Origin: Arthrobacter sp. KBS0702
GTDB lineage: Bacteria; Actinomycetota; Actinomycetes; Actinomycetales; Micrococcaceae
Assembly: GCF_005937985.2 (NCBI RefSeq)
Contig: NZ_CP042172.1
Coordinates: forward strand, 2,728,001 to 2,792,000
Direction: 5' to 3'
DNA: 64,000 bases
A program made the position numbers and the translations under genes. Under the pieces are notes generated by a model. That model did not search any database and was not told where the DNA came from. It saw only the letters and a program-made list of their open reading frames with translations. Each line of letters opens with the position of its first letter. Position 1 is the stretch's first letter. Shown piece by piece: positions 29,128-38,886 of this stretch.

Positions 29128-29395
29128 CGCCCCTTGCCGCCTGCCCCGCGGGCGAACCAGTAAGTCAACTGATCAAACCAAGTAGTGGCCGTCGGCGCGC
29201 CCAGAAAAACTGAGTACACCTTTCCAGAGGGGTAAGTAAAACCCACAATTTGCCGCCAGAAGTCGAGTATCCGGACACATTGCCGGGCCGTTAATCGGCG
29301 TGCAATTCTTGTCCCATCGGAGCTCCACCAGGTAGCAAAAGGGGATTTGCTGGAATTCCGTAAAACTATTCAAAACTCTGGAAAAGGACTTTAAA

Positions 29396-29608
29396 ATGAC
29401 TGGTCTCATGGTCTCAATGCTCGCTTTTGTTGCCGGCGTCAAGGACAAGCTCACCCCGGAAAAGGGAGCCACGGCGACGGAATATTCGCTCCTGGTCGCC
29501 TTCATCGCCTTCCTCATCATCGCCGGCGTCACGTTCTTCGGACAGCAGCTCAACGCTTGGTTCACCGGCCTCGGCACCACCGTCGGCGGCTGGCGCAACG
29601 GACAGTAG
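29396..29608 (+). CDS. flp: Flp family type IVc pilin (locus 1)
   Basis: Major pilin candidate of the first Tad locus, 70 residues. The prepilin site is in EKGATATEYSLLVAF: cleavage after Gly24 would leave ATATE with the conserved Glu at +5, then a ~20-residue hydrophobic helix. The mature C-terminus is short and has no Cys, unlike the pilins of locus 2. The AAAAGGA site precedes the ATG. A 269-bp AT-richer gap lies upstream and a strong hairpin follows (29648-29684), suggesting high, separately tuned expression. Confidence 0.92.
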   Translation: MTGLMVSMLAFVAGVKDKLTPEKGATATEYSLLVAFIAFLIIAGVTFFGQQLNAWFTGLGTTVGGWRNGQ

Positions 29609-29647
29609 GGTTCCGTCGCAGCAGCACCGCTGGTCTCAGCAACACCC

Positions 29648-29684
29648 ACTGTGCCGCGTCCGTGTCTCGCGGACGCGGCACAGT
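29648..29684 (+). terminator. hairpin after the locus-1 pilin gene (attenuator candidate)
   Basis: ACTGTGCCGCGTCCG (29648-29662) pairs perfectly with CGGACGCGGCACAGT (29670-29684), loop of 7. Only a weak TTGTT follows, so partial termination or 3'-end protection of pilin mRNA is likely. A matching hairpin exists at 37373-37404 in locus 2. Confidence 0.75.
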
Positions 29685-29723
29685 TGTTAATCCTTCGGCT
29701 GCATCTATCCCTGGGGGGATCCA

Positions 29724-30131
29724 ATGAAGCGCAGCAGTTTACCGACGCGCCGGTCTAAAGCGCAGGCACGGGAGCGGGGGGCCGCCGCCGTCGAATTCGC
29801 CCTCGTGGCACCCATCCTGCTCGCTCTGGTGGGCGGAATCATCGAGTTTTCGTACACGTACAACCTGCAGATCTCCGTCACGCAGGCGGCACGCGAGGCC
29901 GCCCGGACCATGGCCATCTTCAACGATCAGGGCCGGGCGCAAGCAGCCGCCGTGGCAGGTGCACCAGGTCTCAATGCGGCCGGCTTCACGTACACCTTCA
30001 CCGGCACGTGCCCCGCAGGTGGCACCGGGAACGCCCAAGTTGCTGTCGGCTACACGGCCAACACCATGACCGGAATATTCGGCCGCTCCGTCACTGTCAG
30101 AGGGACAGGAGCCATGCGATGCCACGGCTAA
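29724..30131 (+). CDS. tadE: TadE-like pseudopilin (locus 1)
   Basis: Minor pilin-like protein of the Tad apparatus, 135 residues. The prepilin-like N-terminus reads RERGAAAVEFALVAPILLAL (about 17-36), with Glu at +5 of the predicted processed form and a hydrophobic helix; a small extracellular domain with two or more Cys follows. Ribosome site GGGGGGA. Its last 13 nt overlap the next gene, exactly as in locus 2. Confidence 0.88.
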   Translation: MKRSSLPTRRSKAQARERGAAAVEFALVAPILLALVGGIIEFSYTYNLQISVTQAAREAARTMAIFNDQGRAQAAAVAGAPGLNAAGFTYTFTGTCPAGGTGNAQVAVGYTANTMTGIFGRSVTVRGTGAMRCHG

Positions 30132-31228
30132 GGGATCTCTCCTCCAAGACCAAACAGGGCAAGGAGCGTGGCGCCACCGGCGTCCTCGTCGCGGTAATGA
30201 TGCTGGTACTCATCGGCGCCGGCGCGCTGGCTGTGGACACCGGTCAGATCTACGCCGAACGGGCGCAGCTGCAGAACGCCGCGGACGCCGGCGCTATAGC
30301 TGCGGCGCAACAGTGCCACGCCGCTGGGACTTGCACTGTCCCCCAGGCCTTGACCTGGGCCCGCGCACTGGCCGGCCCTAACTCCAACGATGGCGCGTCC
30401 GCTGTCGATTCGGTGGACCTGTCCGTTCCCCGTCAGGTGAAGGTCGTCACGTCCACCCTGGGCAGCAACGGGGCAGGCTTCCTGACGAAAATGTTTGCCA
30501 GTGCACTGAACGCCCCGCCGGCGACTGTACGTGCCGGCGCCACCGCATCCTGGGCGCCGCCCAGCGGCGGTTCCGCATTTCCGCTGGCCATCTCGGACCA
30601 CTGCTACAACCTCTCCACGGCTGCCGCCACCGCCCAGGTCCAGAAGATCTCCTACAAGCCAGGAGGAACCTGCACCGGCCCGTCGGGAACGGAGATTCCG
30701 GGCGGCTGGGGCTGGCTCGACCAGAGCTCGCCCTGCGTCGCCACGACTCAGACCGGCAGCAACCGGATCGGCTCGGATCCTGGCAACAACCCGCCGACCG
30801 AATGTTCCACCGTCCTGACCGGGTGGATCAACACCATCACCGCCGGCGGAGAGGTCAAGGTAACCTTCCCCGTCTTCGACGACGCCTCGAGCCAAGGCCA
30901 GAACGGCTACTTCCACATCATTGGCTACGCCACCTTCAAGATCTGGGGCTGGAAGTTCGGCAACGGCACGCCTTATGAGTTCCGCAATGCGGCCACCGAT
31001 CCCGGGATGAACAGCTCCCTGGCCTGCACGTCGGTGAACTCCGGCGGCGGCAACGGGGGCAACGGGGGCAACGGAGGTAACGGCGGCAATGGGGGCAATG
31101 GCGGCACAAGCGGCAACGCCCGCTGCGTCATCGGCCAATTCGTGAAATTCGAAACCATTAATTCCGCTGGAGGTCCTCCGGGGAACGGCGCCGACTTGGG
31201 TACCGGAGAAATCAAACTCATCAAATAA
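30119..31228 (+). CDS. tadG: TadG-like pilus assembly protein with Gly-Asn repeat (locus 1)
   Basis: Membrane-anchored, mostly extracellular Tad protein of 369 residues. The N-terminal helix (GATGVLVAVMMLVLIGAGAL, about 19-38) is followed by the conserved AVDTGQIYAERAQLQNAADA segment. A second region, GGWGWLDQSS to WGWKFGNG (about 200-284), is clearly shared with the locus-2 TadG. Residues 309-331 are a glycine-asparagine repeat (GGN units) absent from the other copy. It starts at ATG 30119 inside tadE. Confidence 0.85.
   Translation: MPRLRDLSSKTKQGKERGATGVLVAVMMLVLIGAGALAVDTGQIYAERAQLQNAADAGAIAAAQQCHAAGTCTVPQALTWARALAGPNSNDGASAVDSVDLSVPRQVKVVTSTLGSNGAGFLTKMFASALNAPPATVRAGATASWAPPSGGSAFPLAISDHCYNLSTAAATAQVQKISYKPGGTCTGPSGTEIPGGWGWLDQSSPCVATTQTGSNRIGSDPGNNPPTECSTVLTGWINTITAGGEVKVTFPVFDDASSQGQNGYFHIIGYATFKIWGWKFGNGTPYEFRNAATDPGMNSSLACTSVNSGGGNGGNGGNGGNGGNGGNGGTSGNARCVIGQFVKFETINSAGGPPGNGADLGTGEIKLIK
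31043..31110 (+). repeat. 9-bp coding repeat in tadG (GGN units)
   Basis: About six imperfect copies of GGCAACGGG-like 9-mers encode consecutive Gly-Gly-Asn. Synonymous changes between copies show the repeat is not brand new. Confidence 0.85.
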
Positions 31229-31248
31229 GAAATTTCTAAGGAGTTACG

Positions 31249-32043
31249 ATGAAAACACGCCTGCTGGGAGGCATCGCCGCATTACTTGTGGCAATTATCG
31301 GAACCGTATTGCTGGTCTCATATGTTCAGAACGCTGATAAACGAGCATTGTCCGGCACGGAAACCGAATCCATCTACGTAGTACAAAAGGCCATTCCGGC
31401 CGGAACCGCCGCAGACAAGATCGCTGGCATGGTGACGAAGAAGGAAGTCCCAAAGCTGGCGCTAGCCGAAAACAGCGTCACCGATTTGGGACAGCTTGGC
31501 TCCAAGGTCACCTCCGTCGCCCTCATGCCTGGCGAGCAGCTGCTCTCCAGCCGGATGGTCGAAGAGAACGCCTTCCTGGGACCCTCCCGAGTCCAGGTGC
31601 CCGCGGGACTCCAGGAGATCACGCTCAAGCTTCCCATCGAGCGCGTCGCCGGCGGCATTCTGAAGGCCGGGGACACCGTCGGCATCTTCCTTTCGCTGGA
31701 TCTGGCATCCTCCGGAGCCGACGGAGCGGCTGCAGGCGCCAAGTTGAGCAAGACGCAGCAGACCTTCCACAAGGTCCTGGTGACCGCGGCTCAATACAGC
31801 GACGGCGCAGCCACACAGACCGGAACCGCTGACTCTTCAGCCGGAGCCAGCCAGGTGTCTTCCACCACGTCCACCAAACCGCAGGGCGACGGCAGCTACC
31901 TCATCACTCTGGCCAGGAACTCTGCGGACGCGGAGCGGATCGTCTTCGCCGCGGAGTTCGGCAAGATCTACCTGTCCAAGGAGCCGGGCGATTCACCCGA
32001 TTCGGTCAAGGGGACAGTTGACGCGGCAGGGCTGTTCCGATGA
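31249..32043 (+). CDS. cpaB: CpaB/RcpC-like Flp pilus assembly protein (locus 1)
   Basis: 264-residue protein with one N-terminal transmembrane helix (LLGGIAALLVAIIGTVLLVS, about 4-23) and an extracytoplasmic SAF-type domain (VVQKAIPAGTAAD near 43). A Ser/Thr-rich stretch lies at about 190-215. In Gram-negatives CpaB works beside a secretin; with no outer membrane here its role is probably pilus passage through or anchoring to the wall. AAGGAG site precedes the ATG. Its end overlaps cpaE by 4 nt. Confidence 0.87.
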   Translation: MKTRLLGGIAALLVAIIGTVLLVSYVQNADKRALSGTETESIYVVQKAIPAGTAADKIAGMVTKKEVPKLALAENSVTDLGQLGSKVTSVALMPGEQLLSSRMVEENAFLGPSRVQVPAGLQEITLKLPIERVAGGILKAGDTVGIFLSLDLASSGADGAAAGAKLSKTQQTFHKVLVTAAQYSDGAATQTGTADSSAGASQVSSTTSTKPQGDGSYLITLARNSADAERIVFAAEFGKIYLSKEPGDSPDSVKGTVDAAGLFR

Positions 32044-33238
32044 GCCGCTTCGTTCTGATCACGCCCAACACCGATTTCGAGCGGCTGGTCCGCCTGGCAA
32101 TCGGCGGCATGCACGGCGAGCTGCACGTCTTCAAAGCCGACTACCTGCCCGAAGGCCCCGCCGACATCATGCGTCAAATGGTAGGCGACCCGCCCGAGGT
32201 CCTGATTCTCGGGCCCGGGGTACCAGTCGCTGACTCGCTGAAACTGGCGGCCGTCATGGACCTGCAGTACCCCGAGATCAGCGTGGTCCTGGCGGTTACT
32301 GCCAGCCCGGACACAGTAGTGCAGGCGATGCGTGCCGGCGTCCGGGACCTGCTGGATCCCGGGGCCGATCCGGACACCATCCGGGTCATGCTGGAGCGGG
32401 CCAGCCTCGCCGCCGCGGGCCGTCGACGCGGCCTCGGCCCGCAGGCCACCGAACATGCCGACCATGGCTCCGGGCGTGTCATCGCGGTCATGTCGCCCAA
32501 GGGCGGTGTCGGCAAGACGACGGTGGCCACCAACCTCGCCGTCGGGCTCGGAAAAACCGCGCCTATGAGCGTGGTGATCGTGGATCTCGACCTCCAGTTC
32601 GGCGACGTGGCCAGCGGGCTGCTGCTCGAACCGGAATTCACCATCACCGACGCCGTCATGGGGGCCGCAAGCCAGGACTCCATGGTGCTGAAGACGTACC
32701 TCACGGTCCATCCGGCAGGCATCTACGCACTGTGTGCCCCCCGGACTCCGGTGGAGATGGACCGCATCAGTGCGGCCCACGTCTCCCACCTGCTGGAGCA
32801 GTTGCGGCAGGAGTTCCGCTACATCGTGGTGGACACTGCTCCGGGCCTGGGCGAACATGTCCTGGCCACCCTGGAGCAGGCAACGGACGCTGTCTGGATC
32901 TGCGGTATGGACGTGCCAAGCATTCGGGGCATGCGGACCGGTTTCCAGATCCTTGACGAACTGAACCTGGTACCGGCCAACCGTCACATCGTGCTCAACA
33001 TGGCCGACCGCCGGGCGGGGCTCTCGCTCAAGGACGTCGAAGCCACCATCGGGGCGCCCGTGGACGTGGTGCTGCCACGCTCCCGGACTCTTCCGTTTTC
33101 CACCAACAAGGGCGTTCCCGTCCTCCAGGAAGGAAGCAGGGACTCCACTCTGAAGGGCCTTCGCCAACTGGTCGACCGCTTCAAGCCGGAGTGGGAAGCC
33201 AGGCCGCACAAGCAACTCCACAGAAGGGCGGTAGTCCA

Positions 33239-33242
<4 letters not shown>
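32040..33242 (+). CDS. cpaE: CpaE/TadZ-type MinD-like ATPase (locus 1)
   Basis: Localisation ATPase of the Tad machine, 400 residues. The N-terminal ~120 residues form a receiver-like domain whose usual phospho-Asp position reads VLILGPGVP, so it is a pseudo-receiver. The C-terminal part is a MinD/ParA ATPase with the deviant Walker A PKGGVGKTT at about 152-160 and a VVDTAPG Walker B near 262. The ATG overlaps the cpaB stop (ATGA); its TGA overlaps the GTG of cpaF. Confidence 0.9.
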
Positions 33243-34711
<1,469 letters not shown>

Positions 34712-34713
34712 CC

Positions 34714-35661
34714 GTGCTGGACCAGTCGCCGCTTGTCTTCGTCGGCGGACTCCTCCTGACTTACGCGGCCCTGGCGATCTTGGTCGCCGTCGTGTTCAAG
34801 TCACGGTCGGTACCGCTGACTCGCCGCCGCCCCGACGAGGCGGCCGTCCATACGTCGAACCTGACTAAACTCACAGACCAGGCCGTGCATTCCCTGAACC
34901 AGGGCCTCCGCAGCCGCGGTTCCGGTCTGCTCAACCGCGAGAAACTGGACAGCGCCGGGCTGAAAAAGCAGCCGGGAGACTACCTGCTGATCGCCGGGGC
35001 CTTCACCTTCGTGGCGGTGGTCCTTGGATTCCTGTTGGGCGGCATCCTATTCGCGGTGTTGATGCTGTTGCTGGCACCGGTGGGCCTTCTTCTCCTCCTG
35101 AATGTCTTGGTCGCGCGGCGCCGCAAGAAGTTCGACGAACAGGTCCCGGATTCCCTGCAGATGCTCGCCGGCGGCCTACGCGCCGGGCACAGCCTGCTCC
35201 GCTCCGTGGACGCGGCTGCCGAAGAGAACGAGGCACCGATGAAGGAGGAGCTCAACCGGGTCGTGAACGAAACGCGGATCGGCAGGGACCTCGGCGAATC
35301 GCTCGCGGAGGTTGCCCGCCGCACCGACAACGAGGACTTTGCCTCAATAACCCGGGCCATTGAGATCCACAGGGAAGTCGGTGGTGACCTCGCCCAGGTC
35401 CTCGACAACGTCGGCGAGACCATCCGGGACCGTAACCAACTCCGTGGGCAGGTGAAAGCGCTCAGCGCGGAAGGACGCATGTCGGCGGTAGTCCTGATGG
35501 CGCTCCCGATTGTGATGTTCTTTGGGCTGACGCTTTTCAACCCGCTGTATTCAAAGGTTTTTCTCACCACTTTTCCCGGCTTCCTGATGATCGTCGCCGC
35601 CGTGGTGCTGCTGGCCGTAGGCGGTTTCTGGCTTAGCCGACTCATCAAACCGAAGTTCTGA
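34714..35661 (+). CDS. tadB: TadB-like inner-membrane platform protein (locus 1)
   Basis: GspF-domain membrane protein, 315 residues, forming the assembly platform with TadC. Hydrophobic helices lie near 7-27, 89-130, 255-275 and 285-305. The T2SSF core holds LAGGLRAGHSLLRSVDAAAE (about 152-171). It starts at GTG 34714, 2 nt after cpaF. Confidence 0.9.
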   Translation: MLDQSPLVFVGGLLLTYAALAILVAVVFKSRSVPLTRRRPDEAAVHTSNLTKLTDQAVHSLNQGLRSRGSGLLNREKLDSAGLKKQPGDYLLIAGAFTFVAVVLGFLLGGILFAVLMLLLAPVGLLLLLNVLVARRRKKFDEQVPDSLQMLAGGLRAGHSLLRSVDAAAEENEAPMKEELNRVVNETRIGRDLGESLAEVARRTDNEDFASITRAIEIHREVGGDLAQVLDNVGETIRDRNQLRGQVKALSAEGRMSAVVLMALPIVMFFGLTLFNPLYSKVFLTTFPGFLMIVAAVVLLAVGGFWLSRLIKPKF

Positions 35662-35678
35662 GACGAAGGGAGAGAACA

Positions 35679-36560
35679 GTGCAAACTATTGCCTACGCTG
35701 CAATCCTGGCGGTCATCGCCCCGCTCTCGATCATGACTTGGCTCGCCTTCACCGGCGACCGGGCCGGGTTCCGTAATATCCAGGCCAACCTCGGCCGGCG
35801 CCCTGAGGCCGCCGGCTCCGTGTTGTCCGCCACCGGCCAGCTCGCGGCCCTGAGCCGCAAGGTCACCCCGAAGGGCTACACGGCCTGGCTGGACAAGCAG
35901 CTCGCCGGTGCAGGTCGGCCGAAGGACTGGCCGCTGGGCCGCGTCATCATGGTCAAGCCGCTGCTGGCCCTGGCCGGGGCCGTGATGGGCGTCTTCCTTG
36001 TCGCGGGAAGCCCCACGACAACCAACGTCCTCCTCATGGTGGGCGTCACGGCGCTTGCCTACTTCGTGCCCGACATCTTGATCCGGAACAACGCCCAGAA
36101 GCGGCGCGAGAAGATCAAATTGGAACTGCCGGACACCTTGGACCAGATGCTCATCTCGGTCCAGGCCGGCCTGGGTTTCGAAACTGCCATGGCCCGTGCG
36201 GGCCAGAACGGCAAGGGCCCCCTGGCCGAGGAACTCATCCGGACCCTGCAGGACATCCAAGTGGGCCGCTCGCGCAAGGACGCCTACCTGGCCATGGCCC
36301 AGCGCGTGGACGTACCGGACCTGCGGTCCTTCGTCCGGGCTGTGGTCCAGGCCGACGCCTACGGCATCGCCATCGCGAATGTGTTGAACTCGCAGGCGAA
36401 GGACATGCGGGTCAAGAGGCGCCAGCGGGCGGAGGAGCACGCCATGAAGATGCCGGTCAAGATGCTCTTTCCGCTCATCTTCTCCATCCTGCCCACGCTG
36501 TTCATCGTGGTACTGGGACCGACAGTGATGAGCATCATGGAACTTTTCGCCAAGAAGTAA
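35679..36560 (+). CDS. tadC: TadC-like inner-membrane platform protein (locus 1)
   Basis: Second GspF-domain platform protein, 293 residues. Membrane segments lie near 3-23, 88-125 and 265-288. The core is LPDTLDQMLISVQAGLGFET (about 150-169) with GPLAEELIRTLQDIQVGRSR downstream. It starts at GTG 35679 behind AAGGGAGAG. Last gene of locus 1; two hairpins, one with a T run, follow. Confidence 0.9.
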   Translation: MQTIAYAAILAVIAPLSIMTWLAFTGDRAGFRNIQANLGRRPEAAGSVLSATGQLAALSRKVTPKGYTAWLDKQLAGAGRPKDWPLGRVIMVKPLLALAGAVMGVFLVAGSPTTTNVLLMVGVTALAYFVPDILIRNNAQKRREKIKLELPDTLDQMLISVQAGLGFETAMARAGQNGKGPLAEELIRTLQDIQVGRSRKDAYLAMAQRVDVPDLRSFVRAVVQADAYGIAIANVLNSQAKDMRVKRRQRAEEHAMKMPVKMLFPLIFSILPTLFIVVLGPTVMSIMELFAKK

Positions 36561-36564
36561 CCTC

Positions 36565-36584
36565 GCGGCCCGGTATCGGGCCGC
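36565..36584 (+). terminator. hairpin just after tadC (locus 1)
   Basis: GCGGCCCG-GTAT-CGGGCCGC, 8 perfect pairs, 5 nt after the tadC stop. Probably acts with the terminator at 36595. Confidence 0.6.
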
Positions 36585-36594
36585 CCCCAAGACC

Positions 36595-36634
36595 GGACCC
36601 CCCTTGGAACCCAGAGCTGAGGGGGGTCCCCTTT
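36595..36634 (+). terminator. intrinsic terminator between Tad loci 1 and 2
   Basis: GGACCCCCC (36595-36603) pairs with GGGGGGTCC (36621-36629), followed by CCTTTT. This makes the two Tad loci separate transcription units; the locus-2 promoter should lie in 36640-36800. Confidence 0.82.
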
Positions 36635-36811
36635 TGCGTGGCCGGCCCAGCCCCTGGCGCAGGTTCCGCGCAGGGAACGTACAGGAAATGGGCAGTATGG
36701 GAAGTCTTGGCACAGGATGTTCCCAAGTCGGATTCACGGCGTGTCGGCGCTTGCTAAGTTCCTCTCAGTGCTGGTGCAGGGCCAGCCGCCCAACTCGCTC
36801 AGGAGTCACCA

Positions 36812-37051
36812 ATGCGTTCCTACTTCTCCAATATCGCAGCCCGCCTTCGCCGCGACCAGCGCGGCGCCACCGCCGTCGAATACGGCATCATGGTCTCCCT
36901 CATCGCCGTGGTCATCATCGTCGCCGTCACCATGCTCGGCGGCACTCTGAAGGAAACCTTCAACTCGGTCCAGTGCAGCGTCAAGGGCGGCGCCTACACG
37001 GCAGCCAGCACCACAGGCGGCGTCACTACCGATGGTAAGTGCTCCAAGTAG
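36812..37051 (+). CDS. flp: Flp family pilin with C-terminal Cys pair (locus 2, copy A)
   Basis: 79-residue pilin of the second Tad locus. The prepilin site is in RRDQRGATAVEYGIMVSLIA: cleavage after Gly18 leaves ATAVE with Glu+5 and a hydrophobic helix. The mature tail (VQCSVKGGAYTAAS then DGKCSK) has two Cys that could form a disulfide loop. Ribosome site AGGAG. The next gene is a near-duplicate. Confidence 0.93.
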   Translation: MRSYFSNIAARLRRDQRGATAVEYGIMVSLIAVVIIVAVTMLGGTLKETFNSVQCSVKGGAYTAASTTGGVTTDGKCSK

Positions 37052-37110
37052 TCTTCCGACCGTTCGTCTCAGGCCCACCCCGGGCCGCACCCACTGCCCA
37101 GGAGGCACCC

Positions 37111-37341
37111 GTGCGTTCGTTCTTTAGCAGCCTTGCTGCCCGTCTGCGCCGCGACCAGCGCGGCGCCACCGCCGTTGAGTACGGCATCATGGTCTCCCTC
37201 ATCGCCGTCGTGATCATCGTCGCCGTCACGATGCTCGGCGGCACCCTGAAGGACACGTTCACCCAAGTTCAGTGCTCGGTCAGTGGCGGCACCTACGCTG
37301 CCGGCGCGGACGCGGGCAAGGCCACCTGCACACCCAAGTAA
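37111..37341 (+). CDS. flp: Flp family pilin with C-terminal Cys pair (locus 2, copy B)
   Basis: 76-residue pilin almost identical to the preceding one through its leader and helix (RDQRGATAVEYGIMVSLIAV), diverging in the tail (VQCSVSGGTYAAG then KATCTPK) but keeping two Cys. It starts at GTG 37111 behind AGGAGG; upstream in-frame codons belong to the spacer. A recent tandem duplication is the simplest explanation. A 14-bp perfect hairpin follows 32 nt after the stop. Confidence 0.93.
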   Translation: MRSFFSSLAARLRRDQRGATAVEYGIMVSLIAVVIIVAVTMLGGTLKDTFTQVQCSVSGGTYAAGADAGKATCTPK

Positions 37342-37372
37342 GGGCTATTCCAAGGCGCACGGCGCCCCTGAA

Positions 37373-37404
37373 AGTGTGGCGGCGGCGTTAGCCGCCGCCA
37401 CACT
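37373..37404 (+). terminator. hairpin after the locus-2 pilin genes (attenuator candidate)
   Basis: AGTGTGGCGGCGGC (37373-37386) pairs perfectly with GCCGCCGCCACACT (37391-37404), loop GTTA. No T run. It has the same position, between the pilin gene(s) and tadE, as the hairpin in locus 1, but no sequence similarity. Confidence 0.75.
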
Positions 37405-37441
37405 GGCATCTCCGATTCTCCACGGCAGGAAGGCGGTCCCC

Positions 37442-37816
37442 ATGTCCAAAGCAAGCGAACGGGGTGCCGTCGCAGTGGAGTTCGCCCTGCTGGCCCCCGT
37501 CCTGGTCATGATCCTGCTGGGCATCATGGAATTCGGCCGCGCCTACAACGTACAGATCTCGCTCTCCAGCGCTGCCCGCGAGGGCGTCCGGGTAATGGCC
37601 ATCAATAACAACACCAACGCCGCGAAAACGGCTGTGAAAAATGCCGCCGCCGCGTTGCAGCCCGCCCTGGCCGATACCAACATCACCATCAGCCCCACGC
37701 CCTGTACGTCCGGTGCGCAGGTCACGGTCAAGATCACCTACACGCTCTCCACCATGACCGGCATTGCCGGGCCGTTCCCGATGGAAGGCAAAGGAGTCAT
37801 GCTGTGCGGAGGTTAG
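37442..37816 (+). CDS. tadE: TadE-like pseudopilin (locus 2)
   Basis: 124-residue minor pilin-like protein. The N-terminus SERGAVAVEFALLAPVLVMI (5-24) matches locus-1 TadE, with Glu at +5 after the Gly. Two Cys lie in the C-terminal part. It starts at ATG 37442 just after the hairpin; in-frame sequence upstream is the spacer. It overlaps the next gene by 13 nt, like locus 1. Confidence 0.88.
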   Translation: MSKASERGAVAVEFALLAPVLVMILLGIMEFGRAYNVQISLSSAAREGVRVMAINNNTNAAKTAVKNAAAALQPALADTNITISPTPCTSGAQVTVKITYTLSTMTGIAGPFPMEGKGVMLCGG

Positions 37817-38841
37817 CTGATCCGGTCCGTGGCGCGAACCGCGAGCGCGGCGGGATCGCCATCATGGTCGCCATCCTGATGGTGGTTCTGCTGGGTTTCG
37901 GCGCGCTGGCTGTCGACGTTGGCATGCTGTACGCCGAGCGGACCCAGCTTCGTAACGGTTCCGACGCCGCCGCGCTGGCCGTCGCGCAAAAATGTGCCAA
38001 GGACATTAACGACGTCGAGTGTTCCGCCACTTCGGCGCTGGCACAGGGGCTGGCTAACGGCAATGCCGGCGACGGGTTAAGCAATATCAAGTCGCTGCTG
38101 TTGGACAAGACAAACCGCACTGTCACAGTCGCCGCCGGATCCCAGGAAGCGGGCAAGGCGCCCAACCAGGTTTCATTGTTTTTGGCCCGCGCCCTCGGCT
38201 ATAACTCCACCGAGGTCTCGGCCACGTCGAGCGTCACCTGGGGCAGCCCGGTCAAGGGCCCGACGGCCTTCCCGGTCGCATTCTCGATCTGCCAAGTGCA
38301 GGGACACGTCGACGGCACGCTGCAACTGCTGCAAAACCACGGCAGCAACGCCAACGCGGACTGCAACTACGGACCCTCCGGAGCTGCCGTGGAGGGCGGT
38401 TTTGGCTGGCTGGTCAGCGATCCTGGTGTGTGCGGCGGGCTCATCGATCTTGCCCTCGCCGAGGGCGGGAGCGATCCGGGCAACAGCTCCCCGGCCATTT
38501 GCGCCGCCACGCTGAACAGCTGGGCCGCCGACATCACCGCCGGCAAGGAGGTGGTCGTTTTGCTTCCCGTTTTCAACCGCGTCACCGGCACCGGCAACAG
38601 CGCCATCTACGGCCTGACGACGTTCGCCGCGTTCAAGGTCAAGGGCTGGAAATTCAGCGGCAACAGTACGCTCCCGGACACCTTCCAAAATACGACGCCG
38701 ACCGTCACCGCGGCCGTGGCCTGCGACGGCAACTGCCGCGGCATCATCGGCAGCTTCATCAAATACGTTTCCCTGGCGGATGGCTTCACCCTGGGTCCAG
38801 TCGACACCAACGGCGCCACAATCGTCCGCCTCACCCAGTAG
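37804..38841 (+). CDS. tadG: TadG-like pilus assembly protein (locus 2)
   Basis: 345 residues. The N-terminal helix GGIAIMVAILMVVLLGFGAL (about 16-35) leads into the conserved AVDVGMLYAERTQLRNGSDA stretch. The extracellular domain shares GGFGWLVSD, GSDPGNSSP and VKGWKFSGN with the locus-1 copy but lacks its Gly-Asn repeat. It starts at GTG 37804 within tadE. Role inferred from Tad systems: surface-exposed pseudopilin-like component. Confidence 0.85.
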   Translation: MRRLADPVRGANRERGGIAIMVAILMVVLLGFGALAVDVGMLYAERTQLRNGSDAAALAVAQKCAKDINDVECSATSALAQGLANGNAGDGLSNIKSLLLDKTNRTVTVAAGSQEAGKAPNQVSLFLARALGYNSTEVSATSSVTWGSPVKGPTAFPVAFSICQVQGHVDGTLQLLQNHGSNANADCNYGPSGAAVEGGFGWLVSDPGVCGGLIDLALAEGGSDPGNSSPAICAATLNSWAADITAGKEVVVLLPVFNRVTGTGNSAIYGLTTFAAFKVKGWKFSGNSTLPDTFQNTTPTVTAAVACDGNCRGIIGSFIKYVSLADGFTLGPVDTNGATIVRLTQ

Positions 38842-38886
38842 CACTTTGTACCCCGCAATCCCCCTCACCGGTTCAGGAGCAGTTTT

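Noticed and set aside
29128..29395. Riboswitch (for example c-di-GMP) upstream of the first pilin gene
   Set aside because: I looked for the conserved core of known c-di-GMP aptamers and a paired terminator stem and found neither; the region is only AT-richer than its surroundings.
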